DNA from: Reyranella sp.
Lineage (GTDB): Bacteria > Pseudomonadota > Alphaproteobacteria > Reyranellales > Reyranellaceae
DNA: 64,000 nucleotides
Assembly: GCF_030651995.1 (NCBI RefSeq)
Contig: NZ_JAUSBN010000022.1
Span: 58,574 to 122,573 of the forward strand
Direction of reading: 5' to 3'
The notes beneath the pieces are model-generated. The model was not told where the DNA came from. It saw only the letters and a list, made by a program, of their open reading frames with translations, and did not search any database. Of this stretch, positions 45,843 through 55,004 are shown piece by piece. Numbering within the stretch: the stretch's first letter is position 1; the number at the start of each line of letters is the position of its first letter. The translations under genes and the position numbers were made by a program.

Positions 45843-46235
45843 CTACCCCAGAAGTTTGCGAAGGTCGTCGAGCGTACTGGCCCATTTGCTGACGCCGAGA
45901 TGGTTCGACACGAGGCGGCCGGCCTGCACGATCAGGAAGCGCGGCGCCCCGCTCTTGCGCGGGATCTGGGCGAGGATGGGCGCGAGGTCGCCCGGCCAGT
46001 ATCGCTCCTGATAGGCCTCGCGAAAGCGCGCCGCCTCGACCTCTTCCCAGATGACCTGCCGAAACTCGGGCGAGGCGATCCAGGCTTCGAGATACTCGCG
46101 CTTCCAGCGCACGCAGGGCGGACAGTCCGGGCCGCCGATCAGGATCACCCTGATCTCGGCCGGGACGGCGCGTGCCGGAGCACCGGCGGCCGCCGCGACA
46201 GCGAGTCCGGCGAAAAGGAGCGCGCGGCGATTCAT
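45843..46235 (-). CDS. secreted thioredoxin-like protein with CPPC motif
   Basis: 130 residues from the ATG at 46235. Signal peptide MNRRALLFAGLAVAAAAGAPARA. The mature chain opens IRVILIGGPDCPPCVRWKREYLE, giving a CPPC redox pair at about residues 45-48, then a charged helical insert and a strand/helix end (RFLIVQAGRLVSNHLGVSKW). It resembles SoxW/thioredoxin-like periplasmic thiol oxidoreductases but is shorter. It is divergent from prmB with only 20 bases between starts. Confidence 0.75.
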   Translation of the reverse strand: MNRRALLFAGLAVAAAAGAPARAVPAEIRVILIGGPDCPPCVRWKREYLEAWIASPEFRQVIWEEVEAARFREAYQERYWPGDLAPILAQIPRKSGAPRFLIVQAGRLVSNHLGVSKWASTLDDLRKLLG

Positions 46236-46255
46236 ATCCGGTAATGTAGGCCCGC

Positions 46256-47137
46256 ATGGCACGCGCGACCAAATCCTCTCTCGTCACCCTGGGTGATTTC
46301 TTCCACTTCGCCGTCGCGCGTTTTCGCACCGCGCGGCTGGCCTATGGTCACGGCACGACCAATGCCGTCGACGAGGCCGCCTTCATGGTGCTCGAGGCGT
46401 TGCGTCTTCCGATTTCCCGCATCGACCCGTGGCTCGACCTCGTGCCGACGGCGCCCGAGAAGGCGCGCCTCATGACCTTGATCGAGGCGCGGATCGCGCT
46501 GCGCATGCCGGCACCCTATCTGCTCGAAGCCGCCTACATGCACGGCGTGCGGTTCCACATCGACCGCCGGGCGCTGATCCCGCGTTCCTTCATCGGCGAT
46601 CTTCTGGCCGGGGGTGCCCTGCCGACCGCCAAGCCGCGCCGCATCCTCGATCTCTGCTGCGGCTCCGGCTGTCTCGCCATCCTGGCGGCGCTCGCCTTCC
46701 CCAGAGCGAAGATCGATGCCGTCGACCTCTCGCCCGGCGCGCTGGCGCTGGCGCGGCGCAACGTGGCGACGCACCGCCTGGGCGACCGCATCACGCTCCA
46801 TCGCGGCGATCTCTTCAAGCCGCTGCAGGGCCAGCGCTACGACCTGATCATCAGCAACCCGCCCTATGTCGATGCCGGCGGCATGGCCAGGCTGCCCCCC
46901 GAATTCCGGCACGAACCGCGCATGGCGCTGGCCGCCGGCGATGACGGGCTGGACCTGGTCCATCGCATCCTCGCCGAAGCGCCGAAGCATCTGACGAAGA
47001 GCGGCGGCCTGGTCTGCGAGATCGGCCGCGGCCGCCCGCCGCTCGAAGCCGCCTATCCGCGGCTTCCCTTCATCTGGCTCGACACCGAGCTCAGCGAGGG
47101 CGAGGTCTTCTGGCTGTCGCGCAGCGATCTCGCTTAG
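46256..47137 (+). CDS. prmB: ribosomal protein L3 glutamine methyltransferase (PrmB-like)
   Basis: 293 residues. An N-terminal helical domain (FFHFAVARFRTARLAYGHGTTNAVDEAAFMV, as in PrmB) precedes the SAM-binding Rossmann fold with LDLCCGSGCLAI and VDLSPGALALARRN. The catalytic glutamine-binding N201-PPY is followed by VDAGGMARLPPEFRHEPRMALAAGDDGL. PrmB methylates the side-chain amide of a glutamine in ribosomal protein L3. The alternative is PrmC (release factors), but the N-terminal HGTTNAVDEA motif fits PrmB. Confidence 0.9.
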   Translation: MARATKSSLVTLGDFFHFAVARFRTARLAYGHGTTNAVDEAAFMVLEALRLPISRIDPWLDLVPTAPEKARLMTLIEARIALRMPAPYLLEAAYMHGVRFHIDRRALIPRSFIGDLLAGGALPTAKPRRILDLCCGSGCLAILAALAFPRAKIDAVDLSPGALALARRNVATHRLGDRITLHRGDLFKPLQGQRYDLIISNPPYVDAGGMARLPPEFRHEPRMALAAGDDGLDLVHRILAEAPKHLTKSGGLVCEIGRGRPPLEAAYPRLPFIWLDTELSEGEVFWLSRSDLA

Positions 47138-47185
47138 GTCTCAGGCTCCTCGCCCCCTAGCGGTGGAGAGGAACATGAGGAGACA

Positions 47186-48259
47186 TCAAGCAGCGTCCCC
47201 CAGGCAAATCCCCAGCGCGCGGGCGGTGCGGATGAGCGTGCCGTCGGGATCGACGGTGCGTGACCGGCCGACCACCTTGGCAAGCGGTACGTCGATCACC
47301 TGCCGGTTCCACCAGGCCACCATGTGGTCGCCTTTTCCTTCCGCCAGCAGGTCGACCGCCCGCACGCCCAGCGCCGAGGCGAGCAGCCGGTCCTCCGCCG
47401 TCGGCATGGCGCCGCGCTGTACATGCCCCAGCACGGTGGCGCGCGCTTCCGCGCCGGTGGCCTTGGCCAGCCGCTTGGCCAGCCAGTCGCCGACGCCGTG
47501 ATCGGGCGCATCGGCGGCGGGATCCACGGCCTCGTCCGATTGGCCGGCGGCTTCCGCCACCACGACCAGCGCCGACGTGCGGCCCACCGCCCGCAGCTGC
47601 GCGATATGCTCGACGACGCGCTCCAGCTTCCAGCGGATCTCGGGAATCAGCACGACATCGGCACCGCCGGCGATGCCGGCAGCGATGGCGATGTGGCCGG
47701 CGTCGCGGCCCATCACTTCGAGCACCATGGTGCGCTCATGGCTGGTGCCGGTCGGCTGCAGCCGGTCGAGCGCCTCGGTGGCGATCGCGACGGCGGTCGA
47801 GTAGCCGATGGCGCGCTCGGTGCGGCCGACATCGTTGTCGATGGTCTTGGGAATACCGACGAAGGGAATGCCCGACGGACCCAGCAGCTTGCGCAGGATG
47901 GCGAGGCTGCCGTCGCCGCCGACGCCGATCAGGCCGTCGAGGCCGAGCTGCTTCAGCCCCTCGACCATTTCGCCGGAACGATCCTTTCGGCTGCCGTCAG
48001 GCATCGGGAAGGCGAACGGGTCGCCGCGATTGGTGCTGCCGAGAAACGTGCCGCCCTGCCGCGCCAGGGCGGCGCTGAGGCGATCCGGGTCGAGTGTCAC
48101 CGCCTCCACGGGACGCTCCAGCAGGCCCAGCGTGCCGTAGCGCAGGCCGACCGTCGTCCAGCCATGACCATGATGCGCGCGCAACGCCACCGCGCGGATG
48201 GTGGCATTGAGGCCGGCGCAGTCGCCGCCGCTGGTGAGGATGCCGATCCGTTTCGTCAT
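47186..48259 (-). CDS. 6-phosphofructokinase (PFK group)
   Basis: 357 residues. Substrate and nucleotide motifs: ILTSGGDCAGLNATIR (8-23), GGDGS at 114-118, PKTIDNDV at 137-144 and the sugar-phosphate segment MGRDAGHIA. The Gly at position 117 matches ATP-dependent PFK (PPi enzymes have Asp), whereas the Lys in PKTIDND matches the PPi or long-type group (ATP-PfkA has PGTIDND). So it belongs to the mixed group also seen in actinomycetes. It phosphorylates fructose 6-phosphate; the phosphoryl donor needs testing. Confidence 0.92.
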   Translation of the reverse strand: MTKRIGILTSGGDCAGLNATIRAVALRAHHGHGWTTVGLRYGTLGLLERPVEAVTLDPDRLSAALARQGGTFLGSTNRGDPFAFPMPDGSRKDRSGEMVEGLKQLGLDGLIGVGGDGSLAILRKLLGPSGIPFVGIPKTIDNDVGRTERAIGYSTAVAIATEALDRLQPTGTSHERTMVLEVMGRDAGHIAIAAGIAGGADVVLIPEIRWKLERVVEHIAQLRAVGRTSALVVVAEAAGQSDEAVDPAADAPDHGVGDWLAKRLAKATGAEARATVLGHVQRGAMPTAEDRLLASALGVRAVDLLAEGKGDHMVAWWNRQVIDVPLAKVVGRSRTVDPDGTLIRTARALGICLGDAA

Positions 48260-48476
48260 CTTGGTACTCCTGGCTGCGGGGCGGACGACGGATTGAAAGA
48301 GCCAATCAATCCTGAAGGCGCAGCCTGCCGATGCTGGATGGCCGCATCAGGAAGCACTACCACACCTTCGCGGGCCGCAACGCACGGGCCAACCGTCGGC
48401 TCCAACAGGCTGTCGAAACAGGTTTTCCGGACGTGCCGGCGAGCAACATTCATCAGTCAACGGTCACCACGACCCG

Positions 48477-50054
48477 TTACTGGAGTTCACACACCGAGCG
48501 TTTGCGGCCCGGCCCCGGCCAGCGCGAATCGCAGATCGCCAGGGCCTCGCCCTCGGTGCCATAGAGGACGCTGGTCCAGGTTCCGTCGTCGACCGGGCGC
48601 ACGATCATCGCCGCGAAGTCGCGCAGGCCGACGACCCAGGCCGGGCTCCTGTCGAGCCCCTCGACGCGCACCGGCGCCTTGGGATTGTCCGGCGACGGCG
48701 GCGGCTGCACATGCGACAGTTCAAAACCACCGGTGCCGACAGCCAGATGAGGCGGGTGCGCTCCCTCGAAGCCGATCGCCTGGAAGCGGTGCATGTGGCC
48801 GGCGATGACCGCGGTGACGTGAGGCGGCAGGCCGCGGCCGAAGACGCGGTTGATGGCCTCGCGCTGCGTCTCGTTGATGAAGCCATAGGGCGTGAGGCCG
48901 ATAGGCCCGCCCTTGTCGCGCTTCACCACCGCCCAGACCGGCCGGTGCGTCACCAGCCAGGTCGGCGTCGGATCCTCTTCGAGCATCCGCGCCACCTCGC
49001 GATACTGCGTGAGGTAGGTGTCGAGATTGTAGAGCACCGCGTCGGCGGCGTTCGCCGAATCGACGGCGATGATGTTCAGCCGTCCGAGCTTCAGCCGGAA
49101 CGGCCCATTGGAGACGATCGGGAAAGGCAGGCCGGCAAAAGGCTGGGCCGGCGGCGCGGGCCAGGCGCCGGGGCGCCAGTCCGCCGGCAGTTGCGGCGGG
49201 CATTCCTTCTGGTGATGCCCCGGCCCGAGCAGGGTCGAGCCGGCATCGAGCAGATAGAACCAGCCGGGACCGCCGCGGCTGCACAGCTCATGATTGCCGC
49301 GGCTGAGCAGCCAGGGCGCGGCGACCAGGAGCCTGGCGGCCGGCCTGAAGAAATCGTCGCGCCAGTTGGTCCATTTGTCCGGGTTCGGGCTGCCCTCGAT
49401 GTTCTGGCTCCAGTAGGCCGCGCCGATCGGCAGGCTGGCGATGTCCTCGTCGTCGAGATCGCCCGTATCGTAGACGCTCACGTGCAGCGGCGCGGCATAG
49501 CCGGTGAGGCTGGGCGGCAGCACCAGGCCCCGCTCGGTGCCGCGATAATTGTAGTCGCCGACATGCACGATCAGGTCGGGACGCTTGTCGGACTCCTCGT
49601 CGGACAGGATGCCGAACGGCCACACCTTGGCGAATCCGTCGCCGCTACAAGACTGCGGCTTGGCCGGCGTCTCGCCGCGGCAGCCGCTGTCGCCGATCAG
49701 CACGACGCGGCGCGGCGTGCCCAGCGAAACGTTCGGCAGGTCGATGCGACGATCGCCCAGGAAGACGCTGGCCGCCTCGCCCACCGGATAGAGTGCCTCG
49801 CAGACCGTCACCGCGTCGAAATGACCGCCCGGCGGGCGGCGGCGCGGCGTCATCGCCGTGGAGGCACCGCCCGCCGAGGAGCGCAGCACCGGACAGGCGG
49901 TCGCGCGTTCGGCGACGCTGCGGACCATCGGCATGGGCCGGCCATCGCGGCCCTCGGCCAGCAGCACGAAGGCGAAGAAGTCCCGCGACGCGGTCTGCGC
50001 ATGTGCGCCGAACGCCGGGAGCAGGAGAGCGAGGACAAGGCAGACGATGCGCAT
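48477..50054 (-). CDS. secreted calcineurin-like metallophosphoesterase
   Basis: 525 residues from the ATG at 50054. Signal peptide MRIVCLVLALLLPAFGAHA-Q. The binuclear metal motifs are in order: VLIGDSGCRG, HVGDYNYRG, SRGNHELCSRGG, WLVTHRPVWA and AGHMHRFQ. The N-terminal 90 residues and inserts beyond the core make it longer than typical phosphoesterases. Cysteines (CRGETPAKPQSC, CSRGG, KEC) suggest disulfides outside the cytoplasm. An in-frame extension upstream to 50267 lacks a recognisable start and is left out. Confidence 0.88.
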   Translation of the reverse strand: MRIVCLVLALLLPAFGAHAQTASRDFFAFVLLAEGRDGRPMPMVRSVAERATACPVLRSSAGGASTAMTPRRRPPGGHFDAVTVCEALYPVGEAASVFLGDRRIDLPNVSLGTPRRVVLIGDSGCRGETPAKPQSCSGDGFAKVWPFGILSDEESDKRPDLIVHVGDYNYRGTERGLVLPPSLTGYAAPLHVSVYDTGDLDDEDIASLPIGAAYWSQNIEGSPNPDKWTNWRDDFFRPAARLLVAAPWLLSRGNHELCSRGGPGWFYLLDAGSTLLGPGHHQKECPPQLPADWRPGAWPAPPAQPFAGLPFPIVSNGPFRLKLGRLNIIAVDSANAADAVLYNLDTYLTQYREVARMLEEDPTPTWLVTHRPVWAVVKRDKGGPIGLTPYGFINETQREAINRVFGRGLPPHVTAVIAGHMHRFQAIGFEGAHPPHLAVGTGGFELSHVQPPPSPDNPKAPVRVEGLDRSPAWVVGLRDFAAMIVRPVDDGTWTSVLYGTEGEALAICDSRWPGPGRKRSVCELQ

Positions 50055-50389
50055 GGCAGTGAAACTCCGGAGGCGGTCGTTGTAGCAAGCCGGCCCCTCT
50101 CCCGGTAATCCACCCTGCAACAGCCGGTCACGTCCGGTCATGCTTGGAGGGCGCAAGAGGATCACGGCTGGGCGGCACACCGGACGGCGCAAGACTTCAG
50201 AGAGTTGATGACTGAAAGTGCCTGGCTGAGCCAGTTTGACGACGTTGGATTCGACACGCCATATCACTCCTTCGATGGAGAAGTAGAGGCTTCAACCACC
50301 TCACGATAGGCCGCCCTCCTGATCTAGACCGTCACCAACTTTCGACCATAACTCTTCCAATGGTTCATCTGGGGAATGTCGGACAACGC
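50055..50389. other. 335-bp intergenic region, no recognisable gene
   Basis: The gap between the metallophosphoesterase and the potassium channel. Both genes read away from it, so it must hold their promoters. On the reverse strand GAAGGAG stands before an ATG at 50262 that opens only a 21-codon frame; whether it is a leader peptide is unclear. No repeat or RNA gene is seen. Confidence 0.4.
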
Positions 50390-50839
50390 ATGTTTGCCAA
50401 CCTCGCGCTCGCGACCTTCATGGTCAGCCTCACCGTCGCCATCCATCTCGGCGGCCTGCTCGGCCTCTTGTGGGTACTGCGCGATAGGGCGCATCGCATC
50501 CGGGCCCACGAAAGCCGCCTCGTCCCGCTCGGCGTCATCCTGTTCGTGGTCCTGGGGCTGGTGGCCATCCATTCGGTCGAGATCTGGCTGTATGCGGCCG
50601 CTTTCTGGGCGATCGGTGCCGTGGGAGACTTCGAAACGGCACTCTATTTTTCGACCGTGACCTTCACGACCCTGGGCTACGGGGACGTCGTGCTCGAGGG
50701 CAACTGGCGGCTGTTTGGCGCAATCGAGGCGGGCAACGGGCTGATCCTGTTCGGCTGGTCGACAGCCTTCCTGCTTTCCGTCACCAGCCGGCTGAGATTG
50801 CTGGAACATGACTGGCTGGAGAAAACCGGCACGGATTGA
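50390..50839 (+). CDS. two-pore-helix potassium channel (Ion_trans_2 type)
   Basis: 149 residues from the ATG at 50390; an ATG at 50360 would add 10 residues. Helix 1 at about 5-30 (LALATFMVSLTVAIHLGGLLGLLWVL) and helix 2 at about 45-75 are followed by the pore loop with the selectivity filter TTLGYGD at 93-99 and a last helix FGAIEAGNGLILFGWSTAFLL. No RCK/TrkA domain is attached. It is a small tetrameric K+ channel of the bacterial two-transmembrane class with an extra N-terminal helix. Nothing else in the operon. Confidence 0.9.
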   Translation: MFANLALATFMVSLTVAIHLGGLLGLLWVLRDRAHRIRAHESRLVPLGVILFVVLGLVAIHSVEIWLYAAAFWAIGAVGDFETALYFSTVTFTTLGYGDVVLEGNWRLFGAIEAGNGLILFGWSTAFLLSVTSRLRLLEHDWLEKTGTD

Positions 50840-51177
50840 GGCGTTGGTGCTGGTGCCGATGAGAAAGTCCAGGCGTGCCCCGCTGGCGTCACTGAAAGCG
50901 ACGCGCCAGGTCGACTTCATGCAGATCGACAACCGTTTGCTTCCGCCGGGGCTCGCCGCGTCGTTGAGCGGGCCTATCGGGAATTGGTGGTCTCTTTGCC
51001 CGCCTCCTGGCCTTCGGCGCAGCCGTCATGGCGGCAAGCGCCATCAAGCTTCAGGAGCAAGCTGACCGCAGGCGCACCAAGAAAAACTCGGGAAATGTGA
51101 AAATCGGCCCACTCCCGCTGTGTAAACCTGCGGAATTGAGCCCTGGCCGAGCTACAATCCACGACATCCGGAAAGAG
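50840..51177. other. 338-bp region with no gene recognised
   Basis: It lies between the K+ channel gene and the tRNA-Lys terminator. Short open frames exist on both strands but lack Shine-Dalgarno sites and coding-type codon use. It may be decayed sequence; nothing more can be supported. Confidence 0.4.
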
Positions 51178-51200
51178 AAAAAGCCCCGCGGTGGCGGGGC
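51178..51200 (-). terminator. intrinsic terminator after tRNA-Lys
   Basis: Read on the reverse strand, GCCCCGC (51200-51194) pairs with GCGGGGC (51189-51183) around CACC and is followed by TTTTT. It lies 16 bases after the tRNA 3' end. Confidence 0.85.
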
Positions 51201-51216
51201 CTCTTGTTTCCGGGAA

Positions 51217-51292
51217 TGGTGGGCGCACCAGGGCTCGAACCTGGGACAAGCTGATTAAGAGTCAGCTGCTCTACCAACTGAGCTATGCGCCC
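51217..51292 (-). tRNA. tRNA-Lys (anticodon CUU), CCA encoded
   Basis: 76 bases. The acceptor stem GGGCGCA/TGCGCCC is followed by discriminator A and an encoded CCA. D arm TAGCTCAGTTGGTAGAGC, anticodon loop CTCTTAA giving CUU, and T arm CCAGGTTCGAGCCCTGG. The cloverleaf is complete, with no insertion or duplicated 3' end nearby that would mark an integration site. Confidence 0.97.
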
Positions 51293-51387
51293 CCCTTTTC
51301 AGGGGTCACTGCCCGGAAGGCGGCGGCTATACCAAGGCGGGTTCGCCTTGTCGATAGACTCTTTCAAAGGAAATTTTGCAGGCTTGC

Positions 51388-52542
51388 TTACCGTGTCCGC
51401 GGCAGTTGCGCATCGCGGTAAACATTGACCCCGATCAGCAGCCCGCAGGCGAACATCACCGACAGCAGCGCGGTGCCGCCGTTGCTGACCAGCGGCAGCG
51501 GCACGCCGACGACCGGCAGCATACCCATCACCATGGCGGTGTTGATGAACATGTAGAGGAACAGCATCGCGGTCACGCCGAGCGCCAGCAGGCGGCCGAA
51601 ATGATGCTGGCTGCGGAAGGCGATGGAAAAGCCCCAGACCACGACCAGCGCGAACAGGCCGAGCAGGACCAGGGCACCGGCCATGCCCCATTCCTCGACG
51701 AAGGTCGTGAAGATGAAGTCGGTCTGCTTCTCGGGCAGGAAGTTCAGCGACGACTGCGTGCCCTTCAGGAAGCCCTTGCCGAACATGCCGCCCGAACCGG
51801 TGGCGATCTTGGACTGGGTGATGTGATAGCCGGCGCCCAGCGGATCGCGGTCGGGATCGAGGAAGGTGAGCACCCGCCTCTTCTGATAGTCGTGCATCAG
51901 CGACCAGGCGATCGGCAGGCAGGCCACGGCGCCCACACCGGCCGCCAGGAACATCCAGATCCGCACGCCGGCCACGAACAGGAGCGCACCGCCGCCCATC
52001 AGCACCATCATGGCGGTGCCGAGGTCGGGCTGGACCATGACGAGGCCGACCACGACCAGGATCATGGCGAGCGGCGGCAGGGTGTAGAGGAACTGCCCGG
52101 CCTGCTCGCGCCGCAGCCCGTGATAGTAACGCGCGATCACCAGGATGACCGCCACCTTGGCGATCTCCGAGGGCTGGATCTGGATCGGGCCGAGGACCAG
52201 CCAGCGCTGGGCGCCCATGCCGATCTTGCCGATCACGTCGACCGCCACCAGCAACAGCACGGACACGATGTAGATCGGCCAGGCAAGCGCCAGCCAGACC
52301 TTGGGATGGACCAGCGCCACCACCAGCATGAGCATCAGGGCCGAGCCGTAGCGCACGGCATGGCGGGCCGCCCAGGGCTCGAAGCGGCCACCGGCCGCCG
52401 AGTAGAGCGCCAGCACGCCGACGCCGGCGATCGCCGTCAGCACCAGCACGAGGCCCCAATTGATGCGCCAGATCTTTTCCGCGAAGCCGACCGGTGCCGG
52501 CGCGTCCAGCGAGGGGCCGCTGCCCATGCCGGCGAGACTCAT
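51388..52542 (-). CDS. rodA: rod-shape glycosyltransferase RodA (SEDS family)
   Basis: 384 residues from the ATG at 52542 (4-base overlap with mrdA). About ten membrane segments with SEDS signatures: AQRWLVLGPIQIQPSEIAKVAVI, MVQPDLGTAMMVL, NFLPEKQTDFIFTTFVEEWG and GVPLPLVSNGGTALLSVM. RodA polymerises lipid II glycan strands together with the class B PBP encoded just upstream, as part of the elongasome. Last gene of the mre-rod operon. tRNA-Lys lies downstream on the same strand. Confidence 0.97.
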   Translation of the reverse strand: MSLAGMGSGPSLDAPAPVGFAEKIWRINWGLVLVLTAIAGVGVLALYSAAGGRFEPWAARHAVRYGSALMLMLVVALVHPKVWLALAWPIYIVSVLLLVAVDVIGKIGMGAQRWLVLGPIQIQPSEIAKVAVILVIARYYHGLRREQAGQFLYTLPPLAMILVVVGLVMVQPDLGTAMMVLMGGGALLFVAGVRIWMFLAAGVGAVACLPIAWSLMHDYQKRRVLTFLDPDRDPLGAGYHITQSKIATGSGGMFGKGFLKGTQSSLNFLPEKQTDFIFTTFVEEWGMAGALVLLGLFALVVVWGFSIAFRSQHHFGRLLALGVTAMLFLYMFINTAMVMGMLPVVGVPLPLVSNGGTALLSVMFACGLLIGVNVYRDAQLPRTR

Positions 52543-54434
52543 CGCGACGCCATCTTCCTGAAGCGGTCGGTGCGGCGCGACGGGTCGCGCTTCATGGTCT
52601 CGATCAGCACGTCGCGGCCGATCGGGCCCGCGGTGGCGCCGCCCGCCTGCCCGTGCTCGACGATCACGGCGCAGGCATAGCGCGGATTGTCGACCGGTCC
52701 GTAGCAAACGAACAGCGCATGGTGGCGCAGGTGCCAGGGCAGCGAGGCCTGGGTGATGCCCATCTCGCGCTCTCGCTCGGTGATGCGCTTGACCTGCGCG
52801 GTGCCGGTCTTGCCGGCGTAGGTGAACTCGGGCTGCTTGGCGCGCAGCGCATTGGCCGTGCCATGGCTGGTGTTGACCACGTCCGACATGCCCTGGCGGA
52901 TCACCGCGAGATGCTGCGGGTTCAGGCGCAGCGACGGCGCGGTCGGCCTGGTACGCGGCGCCGGCGGCACCAGCTCCTCGCGCGGCGTGGCCTTGGCCAG
53001 CAGCAGGTTGGGCTGGACCTCGTAGCCGCCGTTGGCGAGGCGCGCGGTCATGATGGCGAGCTGCAGCGGCGTCGCCGTCATGTAACCCTGGCCGATGCCG
53101 AGGTTGAACGTGTCGCCGTGCTGCCAGGCCTTGCCGATCTTCTCCTGCTTCCAGGTGCGGGTCGGCTGGTTGGCAGCCGATTCGCCGGGCAGGCCGAGTT
53201 CGCTCAACTTGCCGAAGCCCAGGCGCTGCGCCATGTCGCTCACGCGATCGACGCCGGCCCGGCGCGCCACCTCGTAGAAGTAGCAGTCGCACGACATGGC
53301 GATCGCCTCGGAGACGTTGGTCGAGCCGTGACCGCCCTTCAGCCAGCAATGGAACTTGATCTTGCCCAGCTCGAGGAAGCCAAGGCACGGCAGGCGCGTC
53401 CACGGGTCGATCACCTTGGCCTCGAGGGCGGCCAGCGCCGTCACCATCTTGTAGGTCGAGCCCGGCGGATAGACTCCGGCGATCGCCTTGTTGTGCAGGG
53501 GCCTCTGGGGATCGTCGAGCAGGTCACGCCACTCCGCCTGCGTGATGCCGCGGGCGAAGGTCGAGGGATCGAAGCCGGGGGTCGAGACCATGGCGATCAC
53601 GTCGCCGGTGATGACGTCGAGCACCACCACCGAGCCGCTCTGGTGCTCCTTGATCTTCTCGGCCGCGAAGCGCTGGATATCGAGATCGATCGTGAGCAGC
53701 GCATTGGCGCCGGGCTGGCCCTCGGTGCGGTCGAGCTCGCGGACGACCCGGCCCACGGCATTCACCTCGACCTGGACGGCGCCGGCCCGGCCGCGCAGGT
53801 CGTCCTCGAGCGAGCGCTCGACGCCCTTCTTGCCGAACCGCATGGTCGCGAGCTGCAGCACCGGATCGTCGCGCCCGGCGAGATCCTCGTCGGCGACGCG
53901 ACCGGTATAGCCCACGATGTGGCTCATCAGGTCGCCCTCGGGATAGTCGCGCGACTGGCCGAGATCGATGAACACGCCGGGCAGGTCGGGCGCGTTGAAT
54001 TCGAGTCGGGCGACCTCCTCCCAGCCGAGATTCTCCCGCACCACGATGGGCTGCGCGTTGCGGCTGCGGCGCAGTTCGCGCAGCAGCCGGACCTTCTCGG
54101 TGTCACCCAGGTTCAGGATCTGATCGAGACGCTCGACCAGCACGTCGGCGCCGCGGCCACGGTCCGACGCCGCCATGGCGCGGAAGTTGTTGCGGTTGAC
54201 CGCCAGCGGCACGCCGCCGCGATCGAAGATCAACCCGCGCGACGGCGGCAGCAGCCGCATGCTGACGCGGTTCTCCTCGGCCAGCGAGGAGAAGCGATCG
54301 GTCTCGACGACCTGGAGCTGGTAGAGGCGGCCGGCCAACGCGGTCAGCAGAACGGCCTGTGCCCCGCCCAGCAACAGCGCCCGCCGCGTGAAGAGACCGC
54401 TGCGTTCGCCGTCGCCTTTTCGGAAATGCTTCAT
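52539..54434 (-). CDS. mrdA: penicillin-binding protein 2 (class B transpeptidase)
   Basis: 631 residues. A single N-terminal membrane anchor (residues about 16-38), the pedestal domain, and the transpeptidase domain with STYK (S326 nucleophile, K329), SCD in AMSCDCYFYEVARR and K542-TGT. Family-typical length. It crosslinks lateral-wall peptidoglycan as RodA's partner. The 3' end overlaps rodA and the 5' end overlaps mreD, each by 4 bases. A possible pair for disulfide formation is not evident. Confidence 0.98.
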   Translation of the reverse strand: MKHFRKGDGERSGLFTRRALLLGGAQAVLLTALAGRLYQLQVVETDRFSSLAEENRVSMRLLPPSRGLIFDRGGVPLAVNRNNFRAMAASDRGRGADVLVERLDQILNLGDTEKVRLLRELRRSRNAQPIVVRENLGWEEVARLEFNAPDLPGVFIDLGQSRDYPEGDLMSHIVGYTGRVADEDLAGRDDPVLQLATMRFGKKGVERSLEDDLRGRAGAVQVEVNAVGRVVRELDRTEGQPGANALLTIDLDIQRFAAEKIKEHQSGSVVVLDVITGDVIAMVSTPGFDPSTFARGITQAEWRDLLDDPQRPLHNKAIAGVYPPGSTYKMVTALAALEAKVIDPWTRLPCLGFLELGKIKFHCWLKGGHGSTNVSEAIAMSCDCYFYEVARRAGVDRVSDMAQRLGFGKLSELGLPGESAANQPTRTWKQEKIGKAWQHGDTFNLGIGQGYMTATPLQLAIMTARLANGGYEVQPNLLLAKATPREELVPPAPRTRPTAPSLRLNPQHLAVIRQGMSDVVNTSHGTANALRAKQPEFTYAGKTGTAQVKRITEREREMGITQASLPWHLRHHALFVCYGPVDNPRYACAVIVEHGQAGGATAGPIGRDVLIETMKRDPSRRTDRFRKMASR

Positions 54435-55003
54435 GTCGTCGTCTCACCAGGCCGCGCCGAGCCGCGCGACAGCTCGGGCACGTTCAGCGGGTCGCGGGCG
54501 CGTACACGGGCGAGCAACGGCGCCAGCAACGGGTAGATCACGATCATCACGATATACTGCAACATCGCGGGGACGGGATCGATGGGCGCCCAGGTCCACA
54601 GGGTCGTGAAGGCCCAGACCAGCGCCACGTAGCCCCAGCACAGGATGCAGAAGCCGATCCACTGGAACAGGAACGGAACGCCCACCAGATAGCGGCGGTT
54701 GGAAATGACGGCGGCGCGGACCAGGATGAAGCCCAGCGCGCTGATGCCGACGGGCGCGCCCGGGCCGCCCAGCAGCAGGTCGAGCAGGATGCCCATGACC
54801 AGCAGCAGCAGCCCCGGCAACCGCTCGGGCGTCGCCAGGCTGAACTGGAAGACGACCAGCACCGGCAGCAGCGGCAGGGTGTCCGACAGATAGGGGGCGC
54901 GCAGCGGCGCCAGGGTCAGCAGGACGAAGAACAACAGGACCGTGCCGGGAAGGGCTGCCCTGCCCCAGCGATCGAGTATGGCGAGGGTGCCGTCAGCGCG
55001 CAT
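54431..55003 (-). CDS. mreD: rod-shape protein MreD
   Basis: 190 residues, about five membrane segments (ALPGTVLLFFVLLTLAPL, LLPVLVVFQFSLA, LPGLLLLVMGILLDLLLGGP and further). Weakly conserved but identified by size, hydrophobic pattern with the LLDLLLGGPGAPVGISAL segment, and position between mreC and mrdA. It is an inner-membrane component of the elongasome. It overlaps mrdA by 4 bases and starts 1 base after mreC. Confidence 0.92.
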   Translation of the reverse strand: MRADGTLAILDRWGRAALPGTVLLFFVLLTLAPLRAPYLSDTLPLLPVLVVFQFSLATPERLPGLLLLVMGILLDLLLGGPGAPVGISALGFILVRAAVISNRRYLVGVPFLFQWIGFCILCWGYVALVWAFTTLWTWAPIDPVPAMLQYIVMIVIYPLLAPLLARVRARDPLNVPELSRGSARPGETTT

Positions 55004-55004
55004 G

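Noticed and set aside
50055..50267. Upstream in-frame extension of the metallophosphoesterase to 50267
   Set aside because: It would place 71 non-hydrophobic residues before an obvious signal peptide. The ATG at 50054 gives a normal secreted protein.
50840..51177. Short open frames on both strands next to the tRNA
   Set aside because: They lack ribosome-binding sites, domains and coding-like composition, so no gene is called.
51217..51292. tRNA-Lys considered as an integration (att) site
   Set aside because: No duplicated tRNA 3' end, integrase or mobile genes are found on either side; the neighbours are a channel gene and the core mre-rod operon.
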